DNA from: a virus | Length of the DNA: 64,000 nt | Virus record (IMG/VR): IMGVR_UViG_3300047548_000827 | Location: 44,012-108,011 of that record | Reading direction: 5' to 3' (one strand) | Shown: positions 22,589 through 30,000 of the stretch, piece by piece | Numbering within the stretch: position 1 is the stretch's first letter | Layout of the letters: each line of letters begins with the position of its first letter | The notes under the pieces: model-generated | Told to the model about the DNA's origin: nothing | Seen by the model: the letters and a program-made list of their open reading frames with translations, nothing else | Database searches by the model: none | Program-made: the position numbers and the translations under genes

Positions 22589-23031
22589 TGAAAACTACTT
22601 CATATGGAGTTCTTATAGTGAACGAAGAGTTGGAGGTTCTACTTGCACATCCAACCCATAATAGATTTTGGAATCTTCCCAAAGGTGGCGCCGATAACGG
22701 CGAAAGTCCTATGGCTGCTGCAATCAGAGAAGCAGAAGAAGAAATTGGTGTAAAGTTTAGTCCCTCTGATCTTACAACTTTGGGAAAGTTCAACTACCTT
22801 CCATCGAAAGACCTTTATCTATTTTTGGTTAGAGTGAGCAAAGCTGAACTTAACATCGATGATTGTGTTTGCAACAGCACATTCGAATTGTACGGCAGGA
22901 CATTTCCTGAAATGGACAATTTTGTTTGGGCAACACCAGAGATGGTTCGTGGAATGTGCACCAAGAATTTGTCAAATATCATCCTTCCGATACTAAGTAA
23001 AATCGAACAAGGAGAGTATGGTGAAAATTGA
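22588..23031 (+). CDS. Nudix hydrolase
   Basis: 147 residues. Nudix box GGADNGESPMAAAIREAEEE followed by IGVKF, matching the G-x5-E-x7-R-E-x-x-E-E-x-G consensus. Family members hydrolyse nucleoside diphosphate derivatives; substrates could be oxidised dNTPs, Ap4A or 5'-capped RNA. Here the neighbours (rIIA, oxygenase-like, protease-like) do not settle this. Confidence 0.88.
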   Translation: MKTTSYGVLIVNEELEVLLAHPTHNRFWNLPKGGADNGESPMAAAIREAEEEIGVKFSPSDLTTLGKFNYLPSKDLYLFLVRVSKAELNIDDCVCNSTFELYGRTFPEMDNFVWATPEMVRGMCTKNLSNIILPILSKIEQGEYGEN

Positions 23032-23671
23032 TAGAATTTTTAACACCGCACAGCAATTTATTCTAGTAAAAGATATGACCTCATTGATTAATTTTGAGGA
23101 CATCCATGAGGAGTTTGAAAAACTAGAGTATGAACCAAACATTGGCAATATGATTAGTACTGACACAAATTTCTTTGACAAAGAAAAGTTCGTGGATACT
23201 AAAACTGCCCTAGAAAATGAATGCAAACAATACTTAAACAATGTATTTGGTCTTCGTTCCTTTTACGAAGGTTTAGTAATGACAAACTCGTGGGGAAATA
23301 TCACTGGTCCAAATATGTTTCACCATGAACATACCCATCCGTTTAGTGTAGTCAGCGGAGTACTGTTCTTAGATAACCACGCAGGAAATCTAAATCTAAC
23401 GATTGAGGCTCACCTTCCGCAAATCCCTCATTTTTTGGATCGATCTAGACCTTTTATCTCTCTGCGAAATCTTGCCGACGATGCAGAAGTTGATACTGAC
23501 ATTTTAGAAAATTATAGGCATTGCCTAGTGCTATTCTTGTCTAACCAACATCACTATGTTCGGCAATTGCCGAAAGAAGAAATTGCAAGGAGAAGGACTA
23601 TTTCTTTCAATACATTTTGGAAGGGAAAAGTTGGAGTAGAGAATAAAGACTTGGCTTCTATCACATTTTAA
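23018..23671 (+). CDS. 2OG-Fe(II) oxygenase-like protein
   Basis: 217 residues. FHHEHTHPFSVVSGVLFLDN has a His pair followed by the G-V-x-x-L strand as in phage 2-oxoglutarate/iron oxygenases; a later His (SNQHHYV) and Arg (RRRTISFNTF) fit the distal iron ligand and 2OG-binding Arg. Such genes are common in aquatic T4-like phages with unknown substrates. Overlaps the Nudix gene by 14 bases. Confidence 0.6.
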   Translation: MVKIDRIFNTAQQFILVKDMTSLINFEDIHEEFEKLEYEPNIGNMISTDTNFFDKEKFVDTKTALENECKQYLNNVFGLRSFYEGLVMTNSWGNITGPNMFHHEHTHPFSVVSGVLFLDNHAGNLNLTIEAHLPQIPHFLDRSRPFISLRNLADDAEVDTDILENYRHCLVLFLSNQHHYVRQLPKEEIARRRTISFNTFWKGKVGVENKDLASITF

Positions 23672-23673
23672 CA

Positions 23674-23913
23674 ATGGAAGTTCCTGTACATCTTGATTTG
23701 CTTGGTCGCCCGGTAAAAGAGGGGGACTATGTTGCTGTTTGTCATCATAACTCTTTGATGGTATGTACTGTTAAGAAGCTGATAAACAAACAGATTAGAG
23801 TAATTCCTATGAATGGAAAAGGATGGAGATCTGAAGATGGTTATTTAAAATACAGCAACCAATGTGTAATCATCGGTGGTCCTGATCTAATGATGTACAT
23901 TCTTAAATCTTAA
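23674..23913 (+). CDS. Hypothetical SH3-like protein, 79 aa
   Basis: GRPVKEGDYVAVCHHNSLMV followed by strands and an IRVIPM element suggests a small SH3/KOW-like barrel. Starts 2 bases after the upstream stop. Function unknown. Confidence 0.55.
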   Translation: MEVPVHLDLLGRPVKEGDYVAVCHHNSLMVCTVKKLINKQIRVIPMNGKGWRSEDGYLKYSNQCVIIGGPDLMMYILKS

Positions 23914-23924
23914 AGGAGTAAACG

Positions 23925-24128
23925 ATGATTGTATACGTGGTGCATTCTACTATTAGCGGGTACGCTAGAGAAGATCCGAAGAATAGTCATGTGACAGGTG
24001 TGTATGAGGATGAAAACCTGGCTAAAAATCTCGCAAAAGTCACTCAAGGGCGAGTCACTGCGATTCAACTGAATCATGTGGCCCGCGGACTGAACGATGC
24101 TTTGGAGTTATTTGGTCTGAAGGCTTGA
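23925..24128 (+). CDS. Hypothetical protein, 67 aa
   Basis: MIVYVVHSTISGYAREDPKN then a helix and a strand. AAAGGAG upstream. GC content rises here as the early GC-rich block begins. Its stop overlaps the -35 box of the next promoter. Function unknown. Confidence 0.55.
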   Translation: MIVYVVHSTISGYAREDPKNSHVTGVYEDENLAKNLAKVTQGRVTAIQLNHVARGLNDALELFGLKA

Positions 24129-24179
24129 CAATAAATCCAATTTCGTGTACAATACATGTATTGACGATAAGGAATTGGA
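24125..24179 (+). promoter_or_regulatory. Early sigma70 promoter with flanking complementary arms
   Basis: TTGACA (24125-24130), 17-base spacer, TACAAT (24148-24153), start near 24160. TCCAATTTC (24136-24144) pairs with GGAATTGGA (24171-24179) over 9 bases with one G-U, and the second arm is the ribosome binding site of the gene at 24181. Confidence 0.75.
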
Positions 24180-24180
24180 C

Positions 24181-24318
24181 ATGCAATACACTCTGATTAC
24201 GAAGTCCGGCAAGATCATGCAGTTTTACATCAAGGCTTTGGCTGAGAGTTATCAAGCTGCATATGGCGGAGTCATCGTCACTGATGCTATTCTTTCCACT
24301 GAACAAACTACGGTTTAA
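24181..24318 (+). CDS. Small hypothetical protein, 45 aa
   Basis: MQYTLITKSGKIMQFYIKAL at the start. It opens the rIIA-rIIB unit, driven by the 24125 promoter with AAGGA upstream. Similar tiny genes precede rIIA in other phages; function unknown. Confidence 0.6.
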   Translation: MQYTLITKSGKIMQFYIKALAESYQAAYGGVIVTDAILSTEQTTV

Positions 24319-24330
24319 TTAGGATAATTC

Positions 24331-26478
24331 ATGATTCTGAATAACGCTCCCCAAGATCAAGCAGTTCTTTCCAACGTCGGCCAAATCGGCGAGTTTCGTA
24401 TTCGCAACTCCGCGAAGGCATTTAGTATTCTGTCTTCGGGGCTGTACGCAAACAAGATCCGCGCGATCATCCGTGAACTTTCCTGCAATGCGGTTGACTC
24501 GCACGTTGCAGCAGGCAAATCGGAAACCCCTTTCGATATTCATCTTCCGAATGCTCTTGAGCCTTGGTTCAGTATTCGTGACTACGGTACTGGGCTCGAT
24601 CACGCTCAAGTAACCAACATCTATACGACCTACTTCGAATCTACCAAAACGGAATCGAACGATTTTATCGGTGCGCTGGGTCTGGGTTCGAAGTCCCCGT
24701 TTTCGTATACTGACAATTTCACCGTGACTGCGATCAAGGATGGTCGCAAAGGTATCTACACCGCATTCATCAATGAACATGGTGTTCCGAGCATTGCCCT
24801 GATGTTCGAGGAAGAAACGACCGATCCGGCTGGTGTCGAGGTGAAGTTTTCGGTCAACGATAAGCATGACTACGAAAAGTTCAACCAAGAAGCGAGGAAC
24901 GTTTATGAATATTTCAAGCTGCGTCCGGTAGTCAGCGGTCGTTCGGATTTCAAGTTCAGTGATCCTCACTTTGAAGATCGTGACATCGTTCCTGGTGTTC
25001 ATACGCTGAAGGTTAATCGTGCTTATGATAGCATTAGTTTTGCTATCATGGGTAACATTGCGTATCCCGTGAATGTTCCGGAAGCTGACAAGACGCTAGG
25101 TACTCTTCGCCCGCTGCTTAAGTGTGGTCTGGTGATGGAGTTTGGTATCGGTGAACTGGATTTTCAGGCTTCGCGTGAAGGTCTCTCGTATGTTCCTCTG
25201 ACGATTGAATCGATTCAGAAAAAGCTGGTCGTTCTGAATGATCAACTGGTTAAGTACGTTGCGAAAGAAGCTGAAAAGATCGAGAATCTGTGGGAACGTG
25301 CAGTCTGGCTTGCTAAGAAGCGTGACTATACGCTTTGGCGTAACGCGGTCGATAAGTATGTTACGGATACGAAGTTTCCTCTTGCATCGGGTAGCACGAA
25401 TCGTTGGGAATTCCTGAACTCGTTTAAGTTCACTGTCGAAGAACTTCGTGAAAAGTACAACATCGTTATTCGAGGCTTTCAGAAGCAATCCGGATATCAG
25501 CATATGTCTACGCTGAAACCACGTAGTGTGCATAACTCCGTTTACGGTACTTTTAAGGAAACTTGGGAATTTACGATTGACCTGAACAAATCATTTGTCT
25601 TCAACGACACTAATGTCGGAGCACTTGAACGAGCCAAGCATCACTGGAAATCTGCGGATGACGTACACCATGCATCCGTCTATGTCATCGATGCATTTGT
25701 CAAAGGTAATCCTATCAAGAAGCAGGAATTCCTCGATGCACTGATGAACCCTCCTTCTAATATGTTTTTTAAAGCTAGCGAACTTGCTAAGAAGGACAGC
25801 AAGGCTCGTATTGGCAAAAATGTTTCGATTCTGAAGCTGGAAGAACGTCGTCGCAGTTCTTGGAATACTGAATGGGTCTGGGCTGCTGCTGGTAAGATTG
25901 ACAGTTTTTCTGACAGTGAAACCTTTTACTACGTCGAAATGTCTGCGTGGGAGCCCCTCGATATTCCAGTCGATATCAAAACTCTCCGTCTCCGACTTTA
26001 TGAATCGGATGTGTTTAAAGGTTCGATCTACGGAGTTCGTAAGTCTGATATCGAAGAAGTTCGTAGTCGTAAAAATTGGGTCAGCCTGAACGAGATGATC
26101 AAGTCCTCGCTTGGTAAGTTGGATACTTCTAATGTGATGGGAATGGTCAAACAATCGGTTGACATCAAGGCACTTTACAAGTATATTAACGTTATCAACA
26201 AAGTTGATCAAAATAGTCCGTATGTCAAACTGTACAATGTTTTTAAGGATGTTAAAGATGACAGCCCGGTGAAACGTCAAGCACTAGAGTTTCTCTGCAA
26301 GAAATATGGAATCACAACTGCTGCAAAAGTTGATCCGAATGCATTGATTGCTAAGTACAATGGAGAAGTTGCAGCGATTTATATTCGATATCCCCTGCTT
26401 CGCAGCCTGAGCCACACGGTCGATTCTCAAGCTGTTGCTGAATACATTAACCTCATCGATCAAAACAAAGGAATTTAA
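24331..26478 (+). CDS. rIIA: rIIA-like protein with GHKL ATPase domain
   Basis: 715 residues (T4 rIIA about 725). GHKL motifs in the N-terminal third: RELSCNAVDSHVAAGK (N box), DYGTGLD (G1) and GALGLGSKSPFSYTDNF (G2). rII proteins act at the inner membrane and protect T4 in lambda lysogens (RexAB exclusion). The rIIB gene should follow directly, but an HNH endonuclease has been inserted. GC-rich codons for most of its length. Confidence 0.88.
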   Translation: MILNNAPQDQAVLSNVGQIGEFRIRNSAKAFSILSSGLYANKIRAIIRELSCNAVDSHVAAGKSETPFDIHLPNALEPWFSIRDYGTGLDHAQVTNIYTTYFESTKTESNDFIGALGLGSKSPFSYTDNFTVTAIKDGRKGIYTAFINEHGVPSIALMFEEETTDPAGVEVKFSVNDKHDYEKFNQEARNVYEYFKLRPVVSGRSDFKFSDPHFEDRDIVPGVHTLKVNRAYDSISFAIMGNIAYPVNVPEADKTLGTLRPLLKCGLVMEFGIGELDFQASREGLSYVPLTIESIQKKLVVLNDQLVKYVAKEAEKIENLWERAVWLAKKRDYTLWRNAVDKYVTDTKFPLASGSTNRWEFLNSFKFTVEELREKYNIVIRGFQKQSGYQHMSTLKPRSVHNSVYGTFKETWEFTIDLNKSFVFNDTNVGALERAKHHWKSADDVHHASVYVIDAFVKGNPIKKQEFLDALMNPPSNMFFKASELAKKDSKARIGKNVSILKLEERRRSSWNTEWVWAAAGKIDSFSDSETFYYVEMSAWEPLDIPVDIKTLRLRLYESDVFKGSIYGVRKSDIEEVRSRKNWVSLNEMIKSSLGKLDTSNVMGMVKQSVDIKALYKYINVINKVDQNSPYVKLYNVFKDVKDDSPVKRQALEFLCKKYGITTAAKVDPNALIAKYNGEVAAIYIRYPLLRSLSHTVDSQAVAEYINLIDQNKGI

Positions 26479-26479
26479 A

Positions 26480-26515
26480 ATGAGCTACCCCTATCTGATT
26501 CAAGGAAAGGTATAA
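26480..26515 (+). pseudogene. Truncated 5' copy of rIIB (11 codons)
   Basis: Frame MSYPYLIQGKV then stop, starting one base after the rIIA stop and with AAAGGA upstream, the natural position for rIIB. Its YLIQG matches YLIQG of the full rIIB at 27344, and CCTATCTGATTCAAGG agrees with CCTATCTTATTCAAGG at 15 of 16 bases. The remaining gene was cut off by insertion of the HNH gene. Confidence 0.75.
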
Positions 26516-26538
26516 ATACTAGTACGAGGTACTAGTAT
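26511..26538 (+). promoter_or_regulatory. Consensus late promoter overlapping a hairpin that hides the HNH start
   Basis: TATAAATA (26511-26518) is a perfect T4 late box; predicted start near 26524. ATACTAGTAC (26516-26525) pairs with GTACTAGTAT (26529-26538) around a GAG loop, covering the GAGG ribosome binding site (26526-26529) and two bases of the ATG. Late RNA begins inside the hairpin and loses most of the first arm. This is the same logic as T4 I-TevI control. Confidence 0.85.
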
Positions 26539-27271
26539 GAATTATCAAAAAATATACGACACGCTTATAGCAAGAGCTATCGGTAGGAAAAAAATGAATA
26601 AACATGATCCTGGTTATGTTTATTATGAACGACATCATATTGTTCCTAAATGCTTAGGCGGCACCGATTCTACTTTAAATTTGGTTTATCTGACAGCAGA
26701 AGAACATTGGATTGCTCATTTATTACTAGTAAAGTTGAATCCCGAAAACAATAAATTAGTGTATGCTTGCCAAGCAATGTCGATGTCTGGTGGGAACAAT
26801 AAGAGAACTACAAATAAGTTATTTGGATGGATCAGGAGAAAGTACAGTAATGCCACTAGTGAGCGGCAAAAGGGCCGCGTTGTAACGCAGGAACAAAGAC
26901 TTAAAATAAGCTCATCACTAATAGGTAGGCCGGCTCTTCATCAACAAGGCAATAATAACATATCAAAAAGACCTGAGGTTGCCAAAAAAATAAGCGAGTC
27001 AAATAAGGGCAGGAAGCAGAATTTCTCGAACCCTGAATTGCGATTAAAAAGAATAAGTGAGGCTAAGAAAGGAAAACCTCACTTATCAGGAGAATCAAAC
27101 CCTGCATTTAAAGGATGGATTATAGGTACTCCAGTAGAAGGTGGACCTGAGATAAGAATATCATCCAAAAAAGACATGGATTTTTATGGGTTTACCAAAA
27201 CATCAGTATATAAGTGCGTAAACGGCATTAACCATCAACACAAGGGTTACAAATTTAGAAGAGAAGAATAG
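26537..27271 (+). CDS. HNH homing endonuclease with NUMOD3 repeats
   Basis: 244 residues. HNH core near 30-65: YERHHIVPKCLGG, then NLVYLTAEEHWIAHLLL. Residues about 110-200 hold NUMOD3-type DNA-binding repeats (ISSSLIGRPALHQQ, ISESNKGRKQNFSN, SEAKKGKPHLSGES). It is free-standing between rIIA and rIIB, lower in GC than both neighbours, and under a late promoter while its hosts are early genes. A mobile element likely homing into rIIA-rIIB. Confidence 0.9.
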   Translation: MNYQKIYDTLIARAIGRKKMNKHDPGYVYYERHHIVPKCLGGTDSTLNLVYLTAEEHWIAHLLLVKLNPENNKLVYACQAMSMSGGNNKRTTNKLFGWIRRKYSNATSERQKGRVVTQEQRLKISSSLIGRPALHQQGNNNISKRPEVAKKISESNKGRKQNFSNPELRLKRISEAKKGKPHLSGESNPAFKGWIIGTPVEGGPEIRISSKKDMDFYGFTKTSVYKCVNGINHQHKGYKFRREE

Positions 27272-27282
27272 CCCAAAAAGCA

Positions 27283-27311
27283 TTGATATTTGCGACATTT
27301 TCAGTTAAAAT
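27283..27311 (+). promoter_or_regulatory. Promoter restoring rIIB expression downstream of the HNH gene
   Basis: TTGATA (27283-27288), 17-base spacer, TAAAAT (27306-27311), start near 27318, before the rIIB ATG at 27344. It lets rIIB be made although the insertion separates it from the rIIA transcript. Confidence 0.6.
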
Positions 27312-27343
27312 CAACTTTCGTTAATTACACTAAAAGGAACATC

Positions 27344-28318
27344 ATGAATTCGACTCCGGCCTATCTTATTCAAGGTAACAACATTACCGTTGTCATCGAC
27401 AACAAACCCTACACGATCTCCAAGACTCATATCACCTACAATAAGGTTCTTGAGGCAATCAAAGCAGGTGACTGGGAAGCAGTCAAAGATGCGATTGAAC
27501 CTAAGAAAATTTTCTACAAGTTTTCTAATGGTGTGGTCAAAATCGAAGACGGCCAGTTCTTCTGGAAAGGTCAACTCATGCATAATGCGCTGACCACTCG
27601 TATGATTGAAATGCTGAAGGAAGATTTTCCGATTGACCCGCTCATCAATTTTATGAGCAACCTGATGTCGAATCCCAGCAAGCGTTCAGTCGATGAACTG
27701 TATGGCTTTCTGGAGAAGAACAACCTTCCGATTACTCCCGATGGACACTTCCTTGCTTACAAGCGTGTTCGTAATGACTACAAAGATTGTCACTCGGGTA
27801 CGATGGATAACAGCATCGGTAGTATTGTCGAGATGGAACGCAATCAAGTCGATGATGACAAAGATCGCACTTGCAGCACTGGTCTGCACTTCTGCTCGCA
27901 TGAGTATCTGAAGAGTTTTGGTGGCGAACGCACGGTGATTCTGAAGATCAATCCTCGTGATGTTGTCAGCATTCCGTCTGACTATAACGATAGCAAAGGT
28001 CGCTGCTGCCGTTATGAAGTTATCGGTGAGGTTGATCACACTCCGGATGAGTCTGTTGAATTCAACAAGCCTGTGCAGTCGAACGCTAACTCGGTAAAAT
28101 CTGAAAGACCCAAAAAGGGAGACTCTGAATTTTATCGTGGGTATTCAGAAGGATATGACGACCTAGACTTTGACGAAACTGTGTGGGATGATGAGGATGC
28201 GGATGAGTATGAAGATGGATTCAACCAAGGGTGTGATGATAGGCTTGCAGGAAATCCTGCACGATACGAATTCGATGACTTTTCTGATGGATTTGAGTTT
28301 CCTACCCGCATGCCTTAA
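27344..28318 (+). CDS. rIIB: rIIB-like protein
   Basis: 324 residues from ATG 27344 with AAAAGGAAC upstream; the frame extends back to 27290 but crosses the promoter. The N-terminus VIDNKPYTISKTHITYNKVL then EAIKAGDWEAV is the typical rIIB start; residues about 125-260 contain the conserved GHFLAYKRVRNDYKDCHSG and GLHFCSHEYL. The C-terminal 70 residues are very acidic, ending in a Gly/Asp tail. Partner of rIIA at the membrane. Confidence 0.85.
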   Translation: MNSTPAYLIQGNNITVVIDNKPYTISKTHITYNKVLEAIKAGDWEAVKDAIEPKKIFYKFSNGVVKIEDGQFFWKGQLMHNALTTRMIEMLKEDFPIDPLINFMSNLMSNPSKRSVDELYGFLEKNNLPITPDGHFLAYKRVRNDYKDCHSGTMDNSIGSIVEMERNQVDDDKDRTCSTGLHFCSHEYLKSFGGERTVILKINPRDVVSIPSDYNDSKGRCCRYEVIGEVDHTPDESVEFNKPVQSNANSVKSERPKKGDSEFYRGYSEGYDDLDFDETVWDDEDADEYEDGFNQGCDDRLAGNPARYEFDDFSDGFEFPTRMP

Positions 28319-28340
28319 ATAATCATTTGATCAGCTTCGG

Positions 28341-28369
28341 TTGACATTAAATAAACTCGGTGCTATAAT
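28341..28369 (+). promoter_or_regulatory. Early sigma70 promoter
   Basis: TTGACA (28341-28346), 17-base spacer, TATAAT (28364-28369). CTATAAT (28363-28369) and ATTATAG (28373-28379) form a small inverted repeat over the start region. Start near 28376. Confidence 0.8.
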
Positions 28370-28399
28370 AGCATTATAGTGAATCAAACGGAGCGTCAG

Positions 28400-28738
28400 A
28401 TGGAAAAAGAACTGAATCAGTATCTGGAAGCGATTCGTAATGACTATCGTGCGTGGCAGTCGCGGTGCAACGTTGGCACTGGTCTTGACATTGACCGCAA
28501 GATCCGTGACAAGATGACCGAAGAATTCTGCGAGAGCCTCTCCTTCAAGGAAGGTGGCAAGTACATCAAGGTCATCCGCGAGTCCAGCGTTCACTCGTTC
28601 ATCGTCAAGGAAGACGGTGGCAAGTTCAAAAAAGGTGACATTCTCAAGGCTGCTTCTTGGAATGCTCCTGCCCGCAACTTCGCCCGCGGGAACATTCTGA
28701 AGGGCGGTTACAAAATTTCTTGGACTGGTGCAGTCTAA
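28400..28738 (+). CDS. Hypothetical protein, 112 aa
   Basis: GGAG 6 bases before ATG 28400 sets the start; the GTG at 28379 is at the transcription start. MEKELNQYLEAIRNDYRAWQ, a helix, then a basic beta-rich part ending ILKGGYKISWTGAV. Very GC-rich codons. Resembles small early proteins in other large phages; function unknown. Confidence 0.6.
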   Translation: MEKELNQYLEAIRNDYRAWQSRCNVGTGLDIDRKIRDKMTEEFCESLSFKEGGKYIKVIRESSVHSFIVKEDGGKFKKGDILKAASWNAPARNFARGNILKGGYKISWTGAV

Positions 28739-28740
28739 GG

Positions 28741-28772
28741 TTGACAAAAATCTCAGGCTAGTATATACTAGC
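28741..28772 (+). promoter_or_regulatory. Early promoter with 16-bp palindrome over the -10
   Basis: TTGACA (28741-28746), 17-base spacer, TATACT (28764-28769). GCTAGTATATACTAGC (28757-28772) is a perfect palindrome centred on the -10, a possible operator. It drives the AAA/VWA pair. Confidence 0.8.
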
Positions 28773-28805
28773 ATCTCTTAGTTAATCACTTCAAAGGAAA
28801 AGCAA

Positions 28806-29903
28806 ATGGCTCAAGTTAGCGATCATATCACTGTCACTTCGATTCAAGCCAAGAAGGCTCTCAACAAAGCTATCCGCGTTCAGCGCCCGGTCGTTCTCTG
28901 GGGTCCCCCGGGAATTGGCAAGTCGGATGTCGTTCAGCAAATTGCTGATGACCTCGGCGGTGTCCTGATCGACGTTCGTCTCTCGCAGTGCGAGCCGACT
29001 GACATTCGTGGTATTCCGTTCTACAATAAGGACCTCGGCAAGATGGACTGGGCTCCCCCGGTCGAGCTTCCCGACGAGGAGTTCGCTTCGCAGTATCCGG
29101 CTGTGATTCTGTTCCTCGATGAAATCAACGGTGCTGCGCCCGCTGTTCAGGCTGCTGCTTACCAGCTGATTCTCAATCGTCGTATCGGCAAGTACGTTCT
29201 TCCGAAGAACGTGTCTATCGTCGCTGCGGGTAACCGCGACTCTGACAAAGGCGTGACGTATCGCATGCCGATGCCCCTCGCTAATCGTTTCATTCACTTG
29301 GAAATGCGTCCTGACTTCACTAGCTGGCAACAGTGGGCCGTCAACAAAGGCATTCACAAGGACGTGGTTGGTTATCTGTCGTTCGCCAAGCAGGATCTGT
29401 ACGATTTCGATGCCCGCTCGTCGTCGCGTTCGTTCGCTACTCCGCGTTCGTGGTCGTTCGTTTCGGATCTGCTGAAAGACGAGGATATCGATACTGATAC
29501 CCTGTTCAATCTGGTCGCTGGTACTGTCGGCGAAGGTCTCGCTACGAAATTCGCTGCTCACCGCAAGGTGGCTGGCAAGATGCCCGAACCGAGTGATATT
29601 CTCTCGGGTAAGGTCAAGGACCTCGCAGTCAAGGAAGTGTCCGCAATGTACTCGCTGACGATCTCCATGTGCTACGAACTGCGTGATGCTATCGAGAATA
29701 AAAAGGTCAAAAGCAAAGAGTTCCACGAAATGGCTGATAACTTCTTCAGCTTCATGATGGATAACTTCGAAACGGAGCTCGTGGTTATGGGCGCTCGTAT
29801 CGCTCTCAAGACCCACGAACTTCCGATCGAGCCCTCGCAGTTGAAAAACTTCGATGCCTTCTACAAAAAGTTCGGCAAGTACATCATCGCTAGCAACGAA
29901 TAA
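28806..29903 (+). CDS. MoxR-type AAA+ ATPase
   Basis: 365 residues. Walker A GPPGIGKS at 33-40, Walker B LFLDEINGAAPAVQAAAYQL, then sensor region IVAAGNRD. Such ATPases work with VWA-domain partners as metal-dependent assembly or maturation machines; the next gene is such a partner. In several aquatic phages this pair is conserved. Target unknown. Codons are strongly GC-ending, suggesting very high early expression. A terminator follows. Confidence 0.85.
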   Translation: MAQVSDHITVTSIQAKKALNKAIRVQRPVVLWGPPGIGKSDVVQQIADDLGGVLIDVRLSQCEPTDIRGIPFYNKDLGKMDWAPPVELPDEEFASQYPAVILFLDEINGAAPAVQAAAYQLILNRRIGKYVLPKNVSIVAAGNRDSDKGVTYRMPMPLANRFIHLEMRPDFTSWQQWAVNKGIHKDVVGYLSFAKQDLYDFDARSSSRSFATPRSWSFVSDLLKDEDIDTDTLFNLVAGTVGEGLATKFAAHRKVAGKMPEPSDILSGKVKDLAVKEVSAMYSLTISMCYELRDAIENKKVKSKEFHEMADNFFSFMMDNFETELVVMGARIALKTHELPIEPSQLKNFDAFYKKFGKYIIASNE

Positions 29904-29912
29904 TTGCTAGAT

Positions 29913-29938
29913 AAAAAGGGGAGTTTTCTCCCCTTTTT
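29913..29938 (+). terminator. Rho-independent terminator
   Basis: AAAAAGGGGAG / CTCCCCTTTTT with a TTTT loop, 9 bases after the AAA gene. It separates the ATPase from the VWA gene, which has its own promoter at 29946. Confidence 0.9.
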
Positions 29939-29945
29939 ATTTTTG

Positions 29946-29974
29946 TTGACAAAAAATCCAAGGTTTGCTATAAT
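29946..29974 (+). promoter_or_regulatory. Early sigma70 promoter
   Basis: TTGACA (29946-29951), 17-base spacer, TATAAT (29969-29974). The spacer AAAAATCC could pair with GGAGTTTT (29991-29998, the ribosome binding site) with one mismatch. Confidence 0.82.
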
Positions 29975-30000
29975 TATAAAATCAACTTAAGGAGTTTTAC

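Noticed and set aside
26480-27343. Group I intron interrupting rIIB with the HNH gene inside.
   Set aside because: The downstream rIIB has its own ATG, ribosome binding site and promoter, and the short upstream frame duplicates rather than continues it. No intron core was recognised.
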